From: Aquatica leii
Taxonomy: Eukaryota > Arthropoda > Insecta > Coleoptera > Lampyridae
NCBI GenBank assembly: GCA_035610365.1
Contig: CM069432.1
Coordinates: 24,738,354-24,802,353 of the forward strand
Length of the DNA: 64,000 nt
Direction: 5' to 3'
Of the stretch, positions 22,196 to 33,818 are shown in pieces (the stretch's first letter is position 1; every line of letters begins with the position of its first letter). The position numbers were made by a program, and so were the translations under genes. The notes under the pieces were generated by a model. It did no database searches and was not told the origin of the DNA. It was given only the letters and a program-made list of their open reading frames with translations.

Positions 22196-24111
22196 TGTTA
22201 CACTCTAAAACGATGGTTTAGAGAAGGTAACAATGGGATGGTGGTTTGCCAGCTAACTTAGTCGAGGAAGGGACGGGTCGAATTATTTGTCTCTCACTTA
22301 CCTTTTTGCAGAGTTTACTTAAATCAGGAAGAGTTGTTAAGGGCGCCACCGAATTTTTAGTCACTGTGAAATGTTCGCCAAATCCGGAAATTCGATGAAA
22401 ACAGGCGATTCAGAGAAAGTCAAATATGAGATAATAACTCGTATATTAAAATTTACAGTAAGTAAGATGGCTAATAAAAGCATTCAAATCAATCTTAAAT
22501 TTAAAAGTCGCACAGGGAATCAACCGCAGAGCGCTTGGTCGAACGTACGACTCGCCGCAAGCGATAAATGCCGCTACTCGAGAACTACCTTAACTTTATT
22601 CACAACTAAAGCATGCATACAACAAAACATCAAACAAAATAATAAATCAAGACTGCGAACCGAGTCAGAGGGGTCTAAAGTTTGATAATCAAGACATAAT
22701 TGAATTCTAAGACTCTATTCTGATCAATTCGCCCGTCTTGTCTTTAACCAACAATTTAAATCAACCAAAAACCAAGTCAAATAGAGGTACGCGTCGAAAA
22801 TAACTGGTGTCCGTGATGTTCCTCTAACGATCGAATTGGAGGCGAGTTCTTCGGGTGAAGAGGTGATAAATTGTTAAAGGTACTTACAGGTATGCCTGCG
22901 GTTTGACAGCTACTAATCCTTAGTTTAAAGCAAAAACTCAACACTTATTGTCAGATTCGATTCACTTAACTCCGTCAAAGACGTTACACGCGTTCAGCAT
23001 CGGTAAAACGCGTCGATACAGTACCATTAGCCGGGAAAACTTTATAAAGTCCGCAGTAGCGACTATTTTCTCAAATGGGAGAACAACCGGCAACTTTCCC
23101 GGAACTAATTATTACGATCTTCGATTCTTTAGATGTTTAGGCTGCTCAACTACCCACACTTCAACATTCTTCGTTTACCAAACTTTCCACCTCAAGGTCT
23201 TATTCTCGTCTCAATCGTTTGATTTTAACCAATTTTTGTAGTTCACCTTCTTTATTTAATTAAACACACAAAAGGTTCTAATTTGCCACTTGAATTAGAA
23301 TGTTTAAGTAACGTAATGTTCATCACCTGTATTTAATATGCGTCGTCGAAAACTCGGTGTTAAATACCCGCATAAAACACTTGATTTTTTGAACCGAACT
23401 TAAATTAACTCTTTGTTTTACAAATTTTAATTATACAAAATTTCTGATTGGAGTAGAAATTATCCTAATTGACCTCTCTTTTCGAGGGCCAAAAAGGAAC
23501 TTAACTCTCCTCTGGAAAGAATGAAGCTTGAAGAGCCCCTTCTCAAAACAAAATCTCCAATAAAAAACCTTACATTAATTACATCTTACTTTAAGACAAA
23601 GGACTTAACATAATTTAGGTACGTGACAATTCTTATCCGAATCTTTCTACGCAACAGCTAAATCAGCACTTGCTTCTGATTATGAAATATAACAAGAATG
23701 ATAGCTTAGCAAGTCCATGCGAACAGAGTAATAAACGCGTTCAGAAACATAAATCTTACTCTAATCTAAACTTAAAGTATACAAAGAGACATCTGAACAA
23801 AGAATAATTCTAAGTAAAATAATTTTTAACATGAACCAAATCTCAAGTTTCAAAAATTTAATGGGTTTAAGCCACGTACACAGACATCCGTCGCCAAAAG
23901 ATATTCAATTACCAGATAATCAATAATTTTAAATGAATGTAAGTAAATACAATGGAAACTTTTAAAATGTTAGCAAGAAATACGCAATTCGAAAATACAA
24001 AGAAGTTTAATGAACGATGGAAATGCTAAACACACCCGTAATTACAACATAATAATAAAAAAAATATATGGATAAAAACTCTCAGCCCCAAAAACCACCG
24101 GGACGGTGACA
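22196..24111. mobile_element. 1.9-kb solo LTR inserted in Gypsy-A pol
   Basis: A 1,916-bp block begins TGTTAC and ends GTGACA (TG...CA with a near-perfect 6-bp terminal inverted repeat). It is flanked by a direct 4-bp duplication ACCG (22192-22195 and 24112-24115). Removing the block and one ACCG restores a continuous host-element frame from RT into RNase H ('LDT' then 'DVSN'). A 4-bp duplication fits a Gypsy-type integrase. No coding region inside is recognisable; the short frames at 22371 and 22948 look random. It belongs to a different family from the Gypsy-A LTR. Orientation cannot be told. Confidence 0.88.
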
Positions 24112-24600
24112 ACCGACGTAAGCAATCTGGCCATAGACGCGGTCCTTTCACAAGTTCAAGATAGACAAGAAAAAGTTATCGCGTATTTTAACAAAGTTTT
24201 GTCCAGGCCAGAAAAAAATTATTGCGTGACTAGGAGAGAGCTGTTAGCTGTCGTCAAGCCCATAGAACATTTCTACAATTATTTGTATGAACGGAAATTT
24301 TTACTAAGAACGGACCACGCCGCTTTAAAATGGCTATTGCAGTTCCGTAAACCGGAAAGGCAAGTGGCAAGATAGATCGAGAGACTGCAAGAATATGACT
24401 ATGACACAGAACACCGTGCCGGAAGCAGTCATCGGAACATTGATGCTTTGCCTAGAAGACCATGTCCAGCGGACTGCAGCCATTGTTTGCAACTGGAGGA
24501 AAATGTCGAATGCCTCCGGAGAAGTGCTATGGTTGATGAGGAGTGAGAACCTGAGCAGTTGCGTCGCAAACAAGAAAACGATCCTAAAATAAGACTCCTC
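24112..24600 (+). pseudogene. pol: Gypsy-A RNase H
   Basis: Directly after the insertion: 'TDVSNLAIDAVLSQ' (first catalytic Asp), 'YCVTRRELLAVV' (catalytic Glu region) and 'LLRTDHAALKWLL' (T-D-H-x-x-L box). A stop at 24373 follows 'RQVAR'; beyond it in frame 'RLQEYDYDTEHRAG' and 'NIDALPRR' give the expected tail that leads to integrase. The catalytic residues are largely preserved despite the later stop. Confidence 0.85.
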
Positions 24601-24693
24601 CTGGATTGGAAAGAAAACGGCTGACGACCAACCTGGGAAGAAGTAAGTTGTTTGGGCCGAAACATCAAAGCGTACTGGGCGCAATGAGACTTT

Positions 24694-25876
24694 TTGATAG
24701 TAGAAGACGGTCTTCTTAAGCAAACCCTAAAAAACATCGACGGCACGGAAAAAAAACTGCAGTTGGTAGTGCCAAAGAGCCGGGTGTCAGAAGTATTAAA
24801 GCATCTCCATGATGGGACATCAGGAGGGCACTTTGGCATTAACAAGACATTGGGAAAAGTGCGAGAACGGTTCTACAGGATAAACTGCAAAGAGGACGTC
24901 ATGAAATGGTGTCGTAAGTGCACGGTCTGCGCATCAGGAAACGGTCTAGTGAGAAAGCGCAAAGCACCCATAAACAAATACAACGTAGGAAACCCTTTGG
25001 AAAGAGTAGGATTGACATCGTAGGGCCGTTCCCAGAATTCGATTCGGGAAATAAATACATCCTGGTGGCAATTGATTTATTTCACGAAATGGACGGAAGT
25101 TGCAGACGTATTAGTAAGAAAATTTTTCTGCCAGTTTAAAGTTCCGTTGTAATTACACTCCGATCAAGGCCGCAACTTTGAGTCCGGGCTGTTTCAAAAA
25201 GTTTGCCAACTGTTGGGAATTAAGAAAACTAGGACGACGTTTCTTTATCCTTAATCTGATGTCATGGTTGAGCGGATGAATCGAACAAAAGAAAAATACT
25301 TAGCCAAAGTAGTGGCCGAACACCAAAGAGACTGGCACCTTTTCCTAATAGCATACCGATTATCTGTTTACGAAAGCACAGTCAAAACACCAACCTGTGT
25401 GATGCTCGGTCGCGAAATACGACTGGCATGCGACCTACACTTTGAACAAAGACCAAAAGAAGAAGTTGCCGAAGAAGACTACGTTAGCAAGCTGACCAAG
25501 AGGCTAGACGAAGTACATGAGAAGGTCCGTAAAATCACACAAATTGCCAGCGACAAAATGAAGACTAGATACGAAGTCAAGGCACAAAATGGTGGGTTTC
25601 AACCTGGCAATATGGTGTGGTTGTAATCCCTAAAGAAAACGTAGTTTGTTGCCGAAGTTGCAAAGGTAATGGGAGATACCCTATGAAGTCGTGCAGCGTA
25701 TTAATGACGTCATATATTGCATCCGAAAACCACCCAGAGGCAAGTCAAAAGTAGTCCACGTCGATCGTCTAGCTGGCGATAACCACTATACACAAGCTCA
25801 GGTCCGAACCAGAGTAATAAGCAGCAGAACCTGGAATCAAATCGAAGGAATACAGTTTGAGAAGTTTATGAGTTGA
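24694..25876 (+). pseudogene. pol: Gypsy-A integrase, broken
   Basis: The HHCC zinc-binding domain is visible as 'LHDGTSGGHFGINKT' and 'WCRKCTVCAS' (H-x-n-H, C-x2-C). A frameshift near 25020 precedes the core. There 'DIVGPFPEFDSGNKY' carries the first catalytic Asp, 'HSDQGRNFES' (25156-25185) the second, and 'VERMNRTKEKYL' (25264) the Glu. Two stops lie in the core (25150 and 25254). The C-terminal part includes 'GREIRLACDLHF' and, after two more frame changes, 'INDVIYCIRKPPRGKSKVVHVDRLAG' in essence, the usual end of this integrase family (about 25690-25780). Confidence 0.85.
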
Positions 25877-25944
25877 TACCGAGATTCTGGAAAAGCTAGG
25901 TTCGGAGTTACCTCCGAGGAACAACAAGACCTGTTCTAAACACA

Positions 25945-26427
25945 AAAAGATTACGCCATAGCACATTGCGTGAGCGAGAATCTTGACAGCAATCGGCAGT
26001 CGGAAAAGTTTTAAGACTACGTGGTGACAGACGCTTTGTTTTCTATCTGGTCACCAAAAAATACTTACGTACCAAGCCGTTATACCAAAATATCTGGCGA
26101 ACATTATGGAATGTAAAGAGAGAAATGGAGTTCCACCATGTTAAGAAATTGGCAGTACCCAAGCTTGGTTGTGGTTTAGATCAACTGAATTGGAGGATAG
26201 ATCAAAACATGTTGAAGGTCGTCTTCCGAGGAACAAACGTTCAAGTGTTGGTCTGTAGTTACCAACCAAAAAGAATATCGGGTCAGGAAAAGTCCATTGA
26301 CTGTTACTTTTATGCTCAAAAAGTTGCCAAAATAGAGAAAGCTGCCGCTATCGCCACGATCTTTTTCATCGATGTCACGTCCAGTCTTTTGTTCTGCGAC
26401 AAAACAGTCCTAAGAAGGGGACAGTGA
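25945..26427 (+). pseudogene. Macrodomain (TARG1/OARD1-like ADP-ribosyl hydrolase) of Gypsy-A
   Basis: Between integrase and the 3' LTR the sequence reads 'DYAIAHCVSEN', the start of a TARG1/OARD1-type macrodomain, then after a gap and frame change 'RRFVFYLVTKK', 'KPLYQNIW', and 'LAVPKLGCGLDQLNW' (P-x-x-G-C-G-L-D-x-L-x-W, the family signature containing the catalytic-type Asp). It continues in frame to a stop at 26427. The Gly-Ala-Gly ADP-ribose loop expected after the first block is missing, so a deletion removed part of the pocket. In cells such enzymes remove ADP-ribose from acidic residues. The macrodomain frame runs to the polypurine tract and its stop overlaps the LTR start, so it is part of the element rather than host DNA. 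About 60 extra codons follow the domain. Confidence 0.8.
26411..26424 (+). other. Gypsy-A polypurine tract
   Basis: AAGAAGGGGACAG immediately precedes the 3' LTR start (TGAAACG). It is the primer site for plus-strand DNA synthesis and also encodes the last residues of the macrodomain frame. Confidence 0.7.
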
Positions 26428-26883
26428 AACGTTCGAGAAATTATTTTCAAGTTCGAAAGCCTTTACGAAGTTTTTATCCATTTCCAGAACGTTCACCGAA
26501 AGATATAGAAAATGGCCAAAAACATATTAAAACGTTAGAGAAATTATTTTCAAGTTCAAAAGCCTTCTCGAAGTTGTTATCCATTTTCCAGAACGTTCAA
26601 CGAAGGATGTGGAACATTCGCGAACGTGTTGCCAAAATGTATAAATGCGGTGCAAACATGTCATAGAGAGTTATTTCCAGCAATTCAAAGTCGGCAGTGT
26701 TAAGAAGATTATTCAAGTTTAAACAAATAAGTGATTTACGCGTGTCGAGATAAATACGACGAATTAAAATCGTGCTTGACTTTAATGTAAACAAGCATCA
26801 GTGTTTAAATAAATAGAAGTTCGGTTAGTTATAAACGTGTACATATTTTTAGTATAAATAAATTAGTTTTAATAATCGTTGCA
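26425..26883 (+). repeat. Gypsy-A 3' LTR with internal duplication
   Basis: 459 bp, matching the 5' LTR. The first approx. 100 bp (26425-26526: ACGTTCGAGAAATTATTTTC ...) is repeated directly from about 26527 (ACGTTAGAGAAATTATTTTC ...), so the 5' end of the LTR is duplicated in tandem; the 5' LTR lacks this. It contains GTATAAATGCGG as in the 5' LTR. The right end is taken as the GCA aligned with the 5' LTR's ACA terminus. Confidence 0.8.
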
Positions 26884-29012
26884 GTAATCACTTGCAAAAA
26901 CAGTTCAAATAATACATAGATTACAAAAAGTAATTTAAACAATAAACAATTTAAAACGTACAGAAATTCAAAAAGACATATTTGTAACAACAATATTAAA
27001 TACACAATTCAAATTTTCTAATTAGAAAAATTAAGCTTTTTATCAACTTTTTTTTTAAATTATTATTCAAGGTAGAAATTTTCAATAACGGAAAAGTAGA
27101 AAGAAAACATACAATGTCTAAAAAAGATTCCCGAACTTAAAACCTGACGAGTGAGGAAATACTTCCCTCCCCGTTTTAATAAGATATTGTTTTAGTATAA
27201 TAAATCCTACTTAATTGCGTAAGAAAGTTTGTGGTATAAATTCGGCGATGCTTAAACAAAATTTTATTCTCTATGATTTTGGACTTATATAGTGCTCTTA
27301 ATTTATAAATGATTGTCAAATACAAAGAATAAAAAGAAAAGATGTTTTGCTTCCTATTGTTTTTCTTGAAATTGTAAAAAAATATGGTTCAGTTTATAAA
27401 AAATGAAAGAATCCTTTTTCCTTTTGATACTTTATGTTTTTGTATTCATCAGGCAATATTACAATTCAACTCGACGTTCCCCTTACACAACGTCGTTGCA
27501 GCAGGTTTTATTAGCATCAGGAAATATTCTGTAATTTATTCCGTTAGCTCATAAATTTATGACAATGCCTTTGCATGCTAAATTAATTGCTGCTTTCTAG
27601 TTGTAAATGATAAATTAGACGAGGAAAAATTAGTATGCTTGAGATGCAATTAATAAATCTTTACACGAGTGTATTTTATATTCGCTCTTATTGTTCTAAT
27701 AAAACCAATAGAAAAACAAACACGATCCTTTCAATGTGCTGTTTGACACAATTCGCGCACAGTCTGAGTAAATATTTTGTTCTTCAATTGATTTTCTTCT
27801 ACCGGGACGAGGACGCGTGTAAATACATATAAATTTAAAATATCGAAGTATGCTGTTTTTTGTACCGATTCGCTCTAATTCAGTTTTCTGTTTACAATGA
27901 TAAACGACGTTTGATGTGGTAATTGAATTAAAACAGCATTACACTCCTAACCAAGAAAATTAATGTTAATTACCGTCACGATGACCTTTTTCTTCATGTC
28001 CATTATCAAACTGAATTATTCATGTTTAACAAAACGAATTACATGTGACTACTGATTCTCTCTAATTAAGAATATTTTAAGAAAATGTGAATATAGCGTG
28101 TTTTATTCAATTTATACTACTTTTGCATTAAGGTTCAATTACACTGATAAGCTTAGATATACTCGCATTAGAGAAAATCCGATCATAGGGTCTTTGTAAC
28201 AAATATTTTTTTGCAACGTATGTACCTTATCTTGTAAAGTAACTTATTCTATTTGTACGTCTAAAAATAAAGAAGAAATATTTTAAAATTATTAAATTCC
28301 ATTTTACTGCATTAATTTAATTATAGTTTAATGAAAACAATACAAAACATTTTTTTAACAAAAAAAAAGTTATTTTTATAAAAGCTTTTGCGTTTGAGAA
28401 AAACAAATGGGTACAATGATATACATTGTCGATGTGAGTTTCATATAAAAAAGCTTATTTTAAAATTCAAAAATAAACTAAGTCTGAAATCGTTATATTT
28501 TAGACGTAATTATTGATAATCTTAAAAACAATAAGAATTTGAATGTAAATACTTGTTTTGCATACGTACATTTATTTTTGCTGTTATTTATTTATTCAAG
28601 TATTTTGACTGACGTACGTAACATTACCTCATTTAAATAATTGTAGATACGTTATTTTCGAGTACTTTGTATTTTCAGTGTGCTTGGAAAAAATGTGCAG
28701 TTCTTATCTTAAAATAACAACTTAATTTAACTACGTCTCATGTAATAATTTTTTTATAAATCATATGTCGACTAATTTAAATCATCGTTTTAAACTAAAC
28801 TAAATGTAAACAAGTTTTAAGTAGATTATTACCTAATCGCTTCTCTTATTAGTTAGTAGTTATGTTTATTTAATACATAAAACGTTACAATTAATATTTC
28901 GTATATATGTCGTTAACCTGTTCAGCATCAAGTTAATTAATTTTTTGCAGTAGTCGGATACTCGGAAACGTTTCCAAAGTTCATTTGCAACTTGCGCTAC
29001 ATTATTTAAATT
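26884..29012. other. AT-rich unassigned sequence
   Basis: Nothing recognisable. Short frames (for example 27635-27832) look random. Confidence 0.5.
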
Positions 29013-29460
29013 TAGAGGCGTAGCTACATAAACAGCGCCCTGGAGCAAATAAGATCTGTGCTACTCCTTTTTTTTCTTGCAAATGTTCCAATAAAATTCC
29101 AAATTTTCTAGTCTTTATTTTTTTATTTCAATTTTAAACATTATTTAATGACAATTGATTTCAAATTTTTAAATATATGACATATCCACACAGTAATATT
29201 GAATTAATTATACATGATTATGTTATAAACTACATTAAGACGTTTACAATTCTTGAAACTGTTAATCGGTCAATTAATTTACTTAGATGAAGTTGACCAG
29301 CAATTGGTTTTTCAATTGATATTGTGGCCAAAAAGCTAAGACGGGATTGAGACATACTACTTCGTAAATATCTTTTGAGAGAGACTGGGGTGTGAATTAA
29401 GTGTAATTCAGAAACTTCGCGTATAGAAGTAATTTGTCTTAATTGAATAAAAAAACACAA
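29013..29460 (-). pseudogene. 3' end of a hAT transposon (ZMYM type)
   Basis: The minus-strand frame at 29460-29230 ends with 'LKRYLRSSMSQSRLSFLATISIE' in essence, then 'LSKLIDRL'. This is the hAT C-terminal dimerisation region of the ZMYM/'zinc finger MYM-type' transposase group. Downstream on the minus strand, at 29013, the sequence TAGAGGCGTAGCTAC (plus-strand reading) is a typical hAT terminal inverted repeat; the CAG start is changed to TAG. So this is the tail of a minus-oriented hAT whose 5' part is missing. Confidence 0.65.
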
Positions 29461-29758
29461 TTTAAATCTTATTAATTATTTAATATATATATTTTGGAAT
29501 TGAGTTAGAAGTAAACACAGCATCTCAATTGATTGCTTTACATTTACATTTGTGTGCTGAGTCTAATGCAATGAAAATAATTAAACTTAGAAACCCAAGG
29601 ACAATCAATTTATTTTGCGATATCATCAAATATTGAAGTTATCTATCAACAACTGGAAACTAAAATCTTTTAAAAGTCCAACTTTGACTTTACTCATTGT
29701 CTAAGTTCTGAAAAATTTTCTAAAGGATGTAATGACAAAGGAAGCGTAAATTCCGGAG

Positions 29759-32700
29759 CAGTGGCGTACCAAAGGGGGGCGGGGGGTGCGGTCCGCCCCG
29801 GGTCTCTGATCAAAGGAGGCCTCCAAAACCATAAATTTTGAAATACCTCTATATAAAATTCCGTAAATTAAATTTATTTATTTTGATTACCTTTTGTTCT
29901 CATTATAAATTTTTATTCACCTTTTTTTCACATAAGACAATATTAATTGTATTTAAAACTTCAACCTGAAATGATATTAATTTAACTTATCTCCGAAAGT
30001 AAATTAAAAACTATTATTATTATTTTGATGTTTAAGATTTTCGTTATCAATTTTATGTATGTACCGTATATCATAATGTAAAAAAACTAGATAAGTGAAA
30101 ATTTAAAAACACGCACCCGCCAGGCTTAAAAGAAAATTGCATTATTGCATATTTTAAGTCGGATTTATTGTGACACAACTGATCTTGAGATAAAAACTGT
30201 TTAACGACAAGTAATCAAAGATAAGCTACGTGCATCTGAGTGAATATAATTTCATAGTAAATGTATCGAGAATGAAAGTGTTTCTTGTTTATTTAATTTT
30301 TAACAATGAATACTGTGCAGAGTTTCTTAGCGAATCCATTCGATAAATAAACATTTGCCGAAAAAATGATAAAGCGGTCTGCCAGACCTACCACCACTGT
30401 GTTCTACGTTATTGTATTAACAATCGAAGGTTCGAGTACCGTCTAGCAGAATACGACGTAAACAGACCTGGTATGACATCGCCGTCAAAAGATCGAGAGA
30501 ATGGATTATACAAGAATATCATGTCAGGTGACGGTTGTATTTAGCTATCTAAGATTTAATAAGTCAAGTGAATAAAGAATTGTTTTGGAACAAAGTAAAC
30601 TAATAGACAAAAATATTTTCTACATAGATTACGGTAGGTATATTTTTAGAAAAGTTTACTTATTTAATTACAATTCTTACTTAAGAGTTTTAATGATATC
30701 GTACTTAGTTATTTAAAAGCCATAGTAAATTTTATTTCTAAAGTACTTGCAGATCCTTAATTATTTGTTCCTCTTCAGATTTGATACAATATGAAGAGAC
30801 AACATCTAAGCGGGGCCCGAAAAAGAAAGATCAAGAAAACGAGGGAACAAGGGAACGAGATATTGAGTAGTTCAATATTAAAATTTGTGCATCACCTACC
30901 GAAACCAGGAAACCAGGAATAATCTACTTCTTCTGTTGGTACTACCATATAGAACAAATATAAATGTACAAGATGAACGCATACTACAATTACAAGATGA
31001 AGGTCTAACTAGTGAACTGCTACAAGAAATTAGCGAAGCTTTATCAGATAGAATTGATTCATTGCTTCTTAATTTTGATGTGGGAAATTGGCCAATCGTT
31101 TTATCAGATGGTTTTTAAATTGATATAATAAAAAGAAAAAGCAAATATTTCCAAAAATACCATTTGAAGCGATACAAAGAACAGGAGAAAATATGAAAGG
31201 GCAGACTCGCCAGTTAAGCAAAAGTTGGTTTTACAAACACGTTCCAAATGGTGAAAAAGTTCTCAGGAAATGGATGATCTATTCCCCATCCAAGAATAGT
31301 TTATTTTGCTTTTGTTGCAGACTCTTCACTCTTCACAACAAAGAAGCTGCTGGTGAATCAAAAGTTATTACGGGTTTCCAAAATTGGTGGAAAATGAACC
31401 CTAAGGTATCGGAACATGAGAATTCTGACGATCACTTAAACAATTTTGAAAAATGGAAAACCTTAAAAGCAAGTCTAGAACTTAATAAAACTATTGATGC
31501 TGTTCATCAAAAAAAATCGAGAAATGGAAAGAAAAAAATGGAAATATATTTTGCATCGGTTATTGGACATCACCATGTTTTTAGCAAGACAAAACCTACC
31601 ATTTCGAGGCCACAGAGAGCATCAATTTTTCACCAACAGGGGAAACTTTTTAGAGTTAGTTGAGCTAATTTCACACTACGACCCTGTCTTAAAAAAGCAT
31701 TTGGTGAGAACACTTTAGGAAATATGATATCGTATGTCTCACCTAAAATTCAGAAGGATTTTATTTGTCTCTTGGAAGATACTGTAAAGCAAAGAATCAT
31801 GGAAGACATAAAAAAAGCGAAATATTACGGAATAATATTTGATAGTACACCTGATGCATCTCACCAAGATCAATTAAGCGAAGTTATTAGAAGTGTCCAC
31901 ATTGAAAATGGAAAAGTAGAAGTTAGAGAATCGTTTTTGGGATTTTTTTCTTGCTGGAAAGAAAAGTGTTGACGTGACACAAGAAACTTTAAATGTCATT
32001 AATGCAGAAGGATTGGACATAAACTTATGTCGAAGTCAAGGCTACGATAACGCCTTCACTATGGCAGGTGTTTACTATGGGGTACAAGCCAAGATACAAC
32101 AAGTGAATAAAAAAGCTTTATTTGTACCTTGCGCTAATCTCTCGCTTAACTTATGCAGGGTGCACGCATTTGGAAGCGTTTCAACATGTGTAACATTATT
32201 TGGAACACTAGAGAGCGTTTACAATTTCTTTACTTCGTCGACTCACAAGTGGGATATATTATCAGAGACTGTAAAAACCGTAAAAAGGCTGTCGGGAACA
32301 AGATGGAGTGAGCAATATGATGCAGTAAAACCTGTGATGAAACATTTTGACTAATTAGTGCAGAGTGTAGAAAAGTTGTGTGATTCAACAGAAAATGTAG
32401 ACACAAGAGGTTCAGCTCAAATTGTGATGAAAAACGTTTGTGATATTAACTTTCTCGGTTACCTTTATTTGTGGTATAACATTCTTGAGGAAATAAACCA
32501 TACCCAAAAGTACTTGCAGACTGAAGGAATCACATTGCATAAAATCGTACAAAAATTAATTGCTTTAAAACTATTTTTGAAAGAGAGCCGAGACGAAGTG
32601 GTTGAAAAAGAAAATGGGCATACTTATTGAGAAATTAAAGCGAAGAAGATTTAGGAAGATGATGACAGGAGAAAAGGAAAGAGATAAAGCCTTGACATTA

Positions 32701-33542
32701 AAACAAGAGTTAAGAAGATGCATGTTTCAGTGTATCGACACTTTCTATCAAGAACTAACAACAAGGACAGAATCAGTGCAAAAAATATATGACAAATTTG
32801 CAACCGTTCTGTCATTGCACCTTATCAAAACAGACATTGTAGAGCTTCCAAAGTTAATTTCAAGTCTAGCAGAAACTTTCGATGAAATGGAAGAAAATTA
32901 ACTCTTATCAGAAATTAAACGGTTAAGACGTAATCTTCAAGCAGCAAAAGTTGAAAAGACGAAGCTAAAAAGTGGTCTGCATTAAAAATGTTGAAGTTTA
33001 TTGTGGAAATGGACTTTCAAGAATCAGTCCCTAACTTATATTTGGCACTAAAAATGTTTTTGACAGTGTGTGTTTCAGTTGCTTCTTGTGAGAAAAGCTT
33101 TTCAAAGTTAAAATTAACTAAAAGCTATCTTCGAACAACAATGAGCCATGTACGACTTAATGGTTTGGCTGTCCTTTCCATTGAATGTGCAGCAGCTAAA
33201 AGAATCAATTTTGATGAAGCTATAAAAGCATTTTCAGAACTCAAATCTCGTAAAAGACAGTTTCAACTTTTTTTATTGACAGAACAGTTAAAAACCTTTT
33301 TATAATAAGTACCTACTAATAAGGTTTTTTATATATTTGTTTGCATTAAATGCTTGTCGACTACGTGTAAGTTTTTTTTTTATAATTGAAAAATTTTCTG
33401 TTTACATTTTAACTATGTATTTTTATTAAAAAAATAAATGTTAACTTTATTTGTGTAGTAATATTTTCATTGTGGTCATTTCAATAAAAGGGGCTCCGGA
33501 AAATTTCCGCCCCGGGCCTCAATAGCTCTAGATCCGCCACTG
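29759..33542 (+). mobile_element. hAT transposon, complete length, decayed
   Basis: 3,784 bp. Terminal inverted repeats: CAGTGGCGTACC at the left, and CAGTGGCGGATC when the right end is read on the minus strand. Both ends are followed by GC-rich subterminal sequence in otherwise AT-rich DNA. The flanks TTCCGGAG (29751-29758) and TTCCAGAG (33543-33550) are an 8-bp target duplication with one mismatch, the size expected for hAT. The single gene is a ZMYM-type transposase pseudogene at 30791-33305. Confidence 0.92.
30791..33305 (+). pseudogene. hAT transposase (ZMYM/TTF-type), broken
   Basis: The ATG at 30791 opens 'MKRQHLSGARKRK', the basic start of this group. After a frame change come the TTF-type zinc finger ('WMIYSPSKNSLFCFCCRLF' at 31267-31325), 'FRGHREHQFFTNRGNFLELV' in essence (31580-31660), 'GIIFDSTPDASHQDQLS' (first catalytic Asp, 31835), 'LNLCRVHAFGSVS' (C-x2-H region, 32146), 'RWSEQYDAV' (the R-W-x(n)-[RE] motif), and the C-terminal dimerisation region 'CEKSFSKLKLTKSYLRTTMS' (33085-33145). 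At least six stops or frameshifts lie between these. The length is near 800 codons, normal for the group. Confidence 0.88.
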
Positions 33543-33818
33543 TTCCAGAGTATTTAGTTAAAAATAGTGCAGTAATTTCAAGCATGTGTGAAAGCACCTC
33601 TACCAATAAGTTTGCAACAAAGATCATTAATTGTTCAATAAGTAATATTTGGAATTCAAATTACGAGTTCTGAAAATAGTCAATAATTTAGTATTTAGTA
33701 GAGCGTAATTCAGTATACTAGTTTATTTCAAGTAGACATTGATTAGCAAATAATTTTAGTTGTTATTATAAAATACATACAGTTAAGATAAGTAGTTAAT
33801 TGTTAAAAACAATCAAAC

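Larger units (their letters stand above)
18785..26883 (+). mobile_element. Gypsy-A LTR retrotransposon (macrodomain-bearing), decayed
   Basis: Order: 5' LTR (18785-19214), primer binding site (19216), gag, protease, RT, RNase H, integrase, a macrodomain reading frame, a polypurine tract, 3' LTR (26425-26883). A foreign 1,916-bp LTR lies inside the pol gene. Domain order RT, RNase H, integrase is that of Ty3/Gypsy elements. Multiple stops and frameshifts in every gene mean it is inactive. The LTR family also occurs as a solo copy at 38691-39153, and a diverged relative at about 54033-54385. Confidence 0.88.

Noticed and set aside
22371..23241. Two open frames of about 100 codons inside the 1.9-kb solo LTR
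   Set aside because: Lys/Ser/Thr-rich composition without motifs. LTRs rarely encode proteins and nothing supports these.
30360..30465. B-box-like GGTTCGAGTACC suggesting a tRNA or SINE head inside the hAT
   Set aside because: No properly spaced A-box, D-arm or anticodon arm can be formed.
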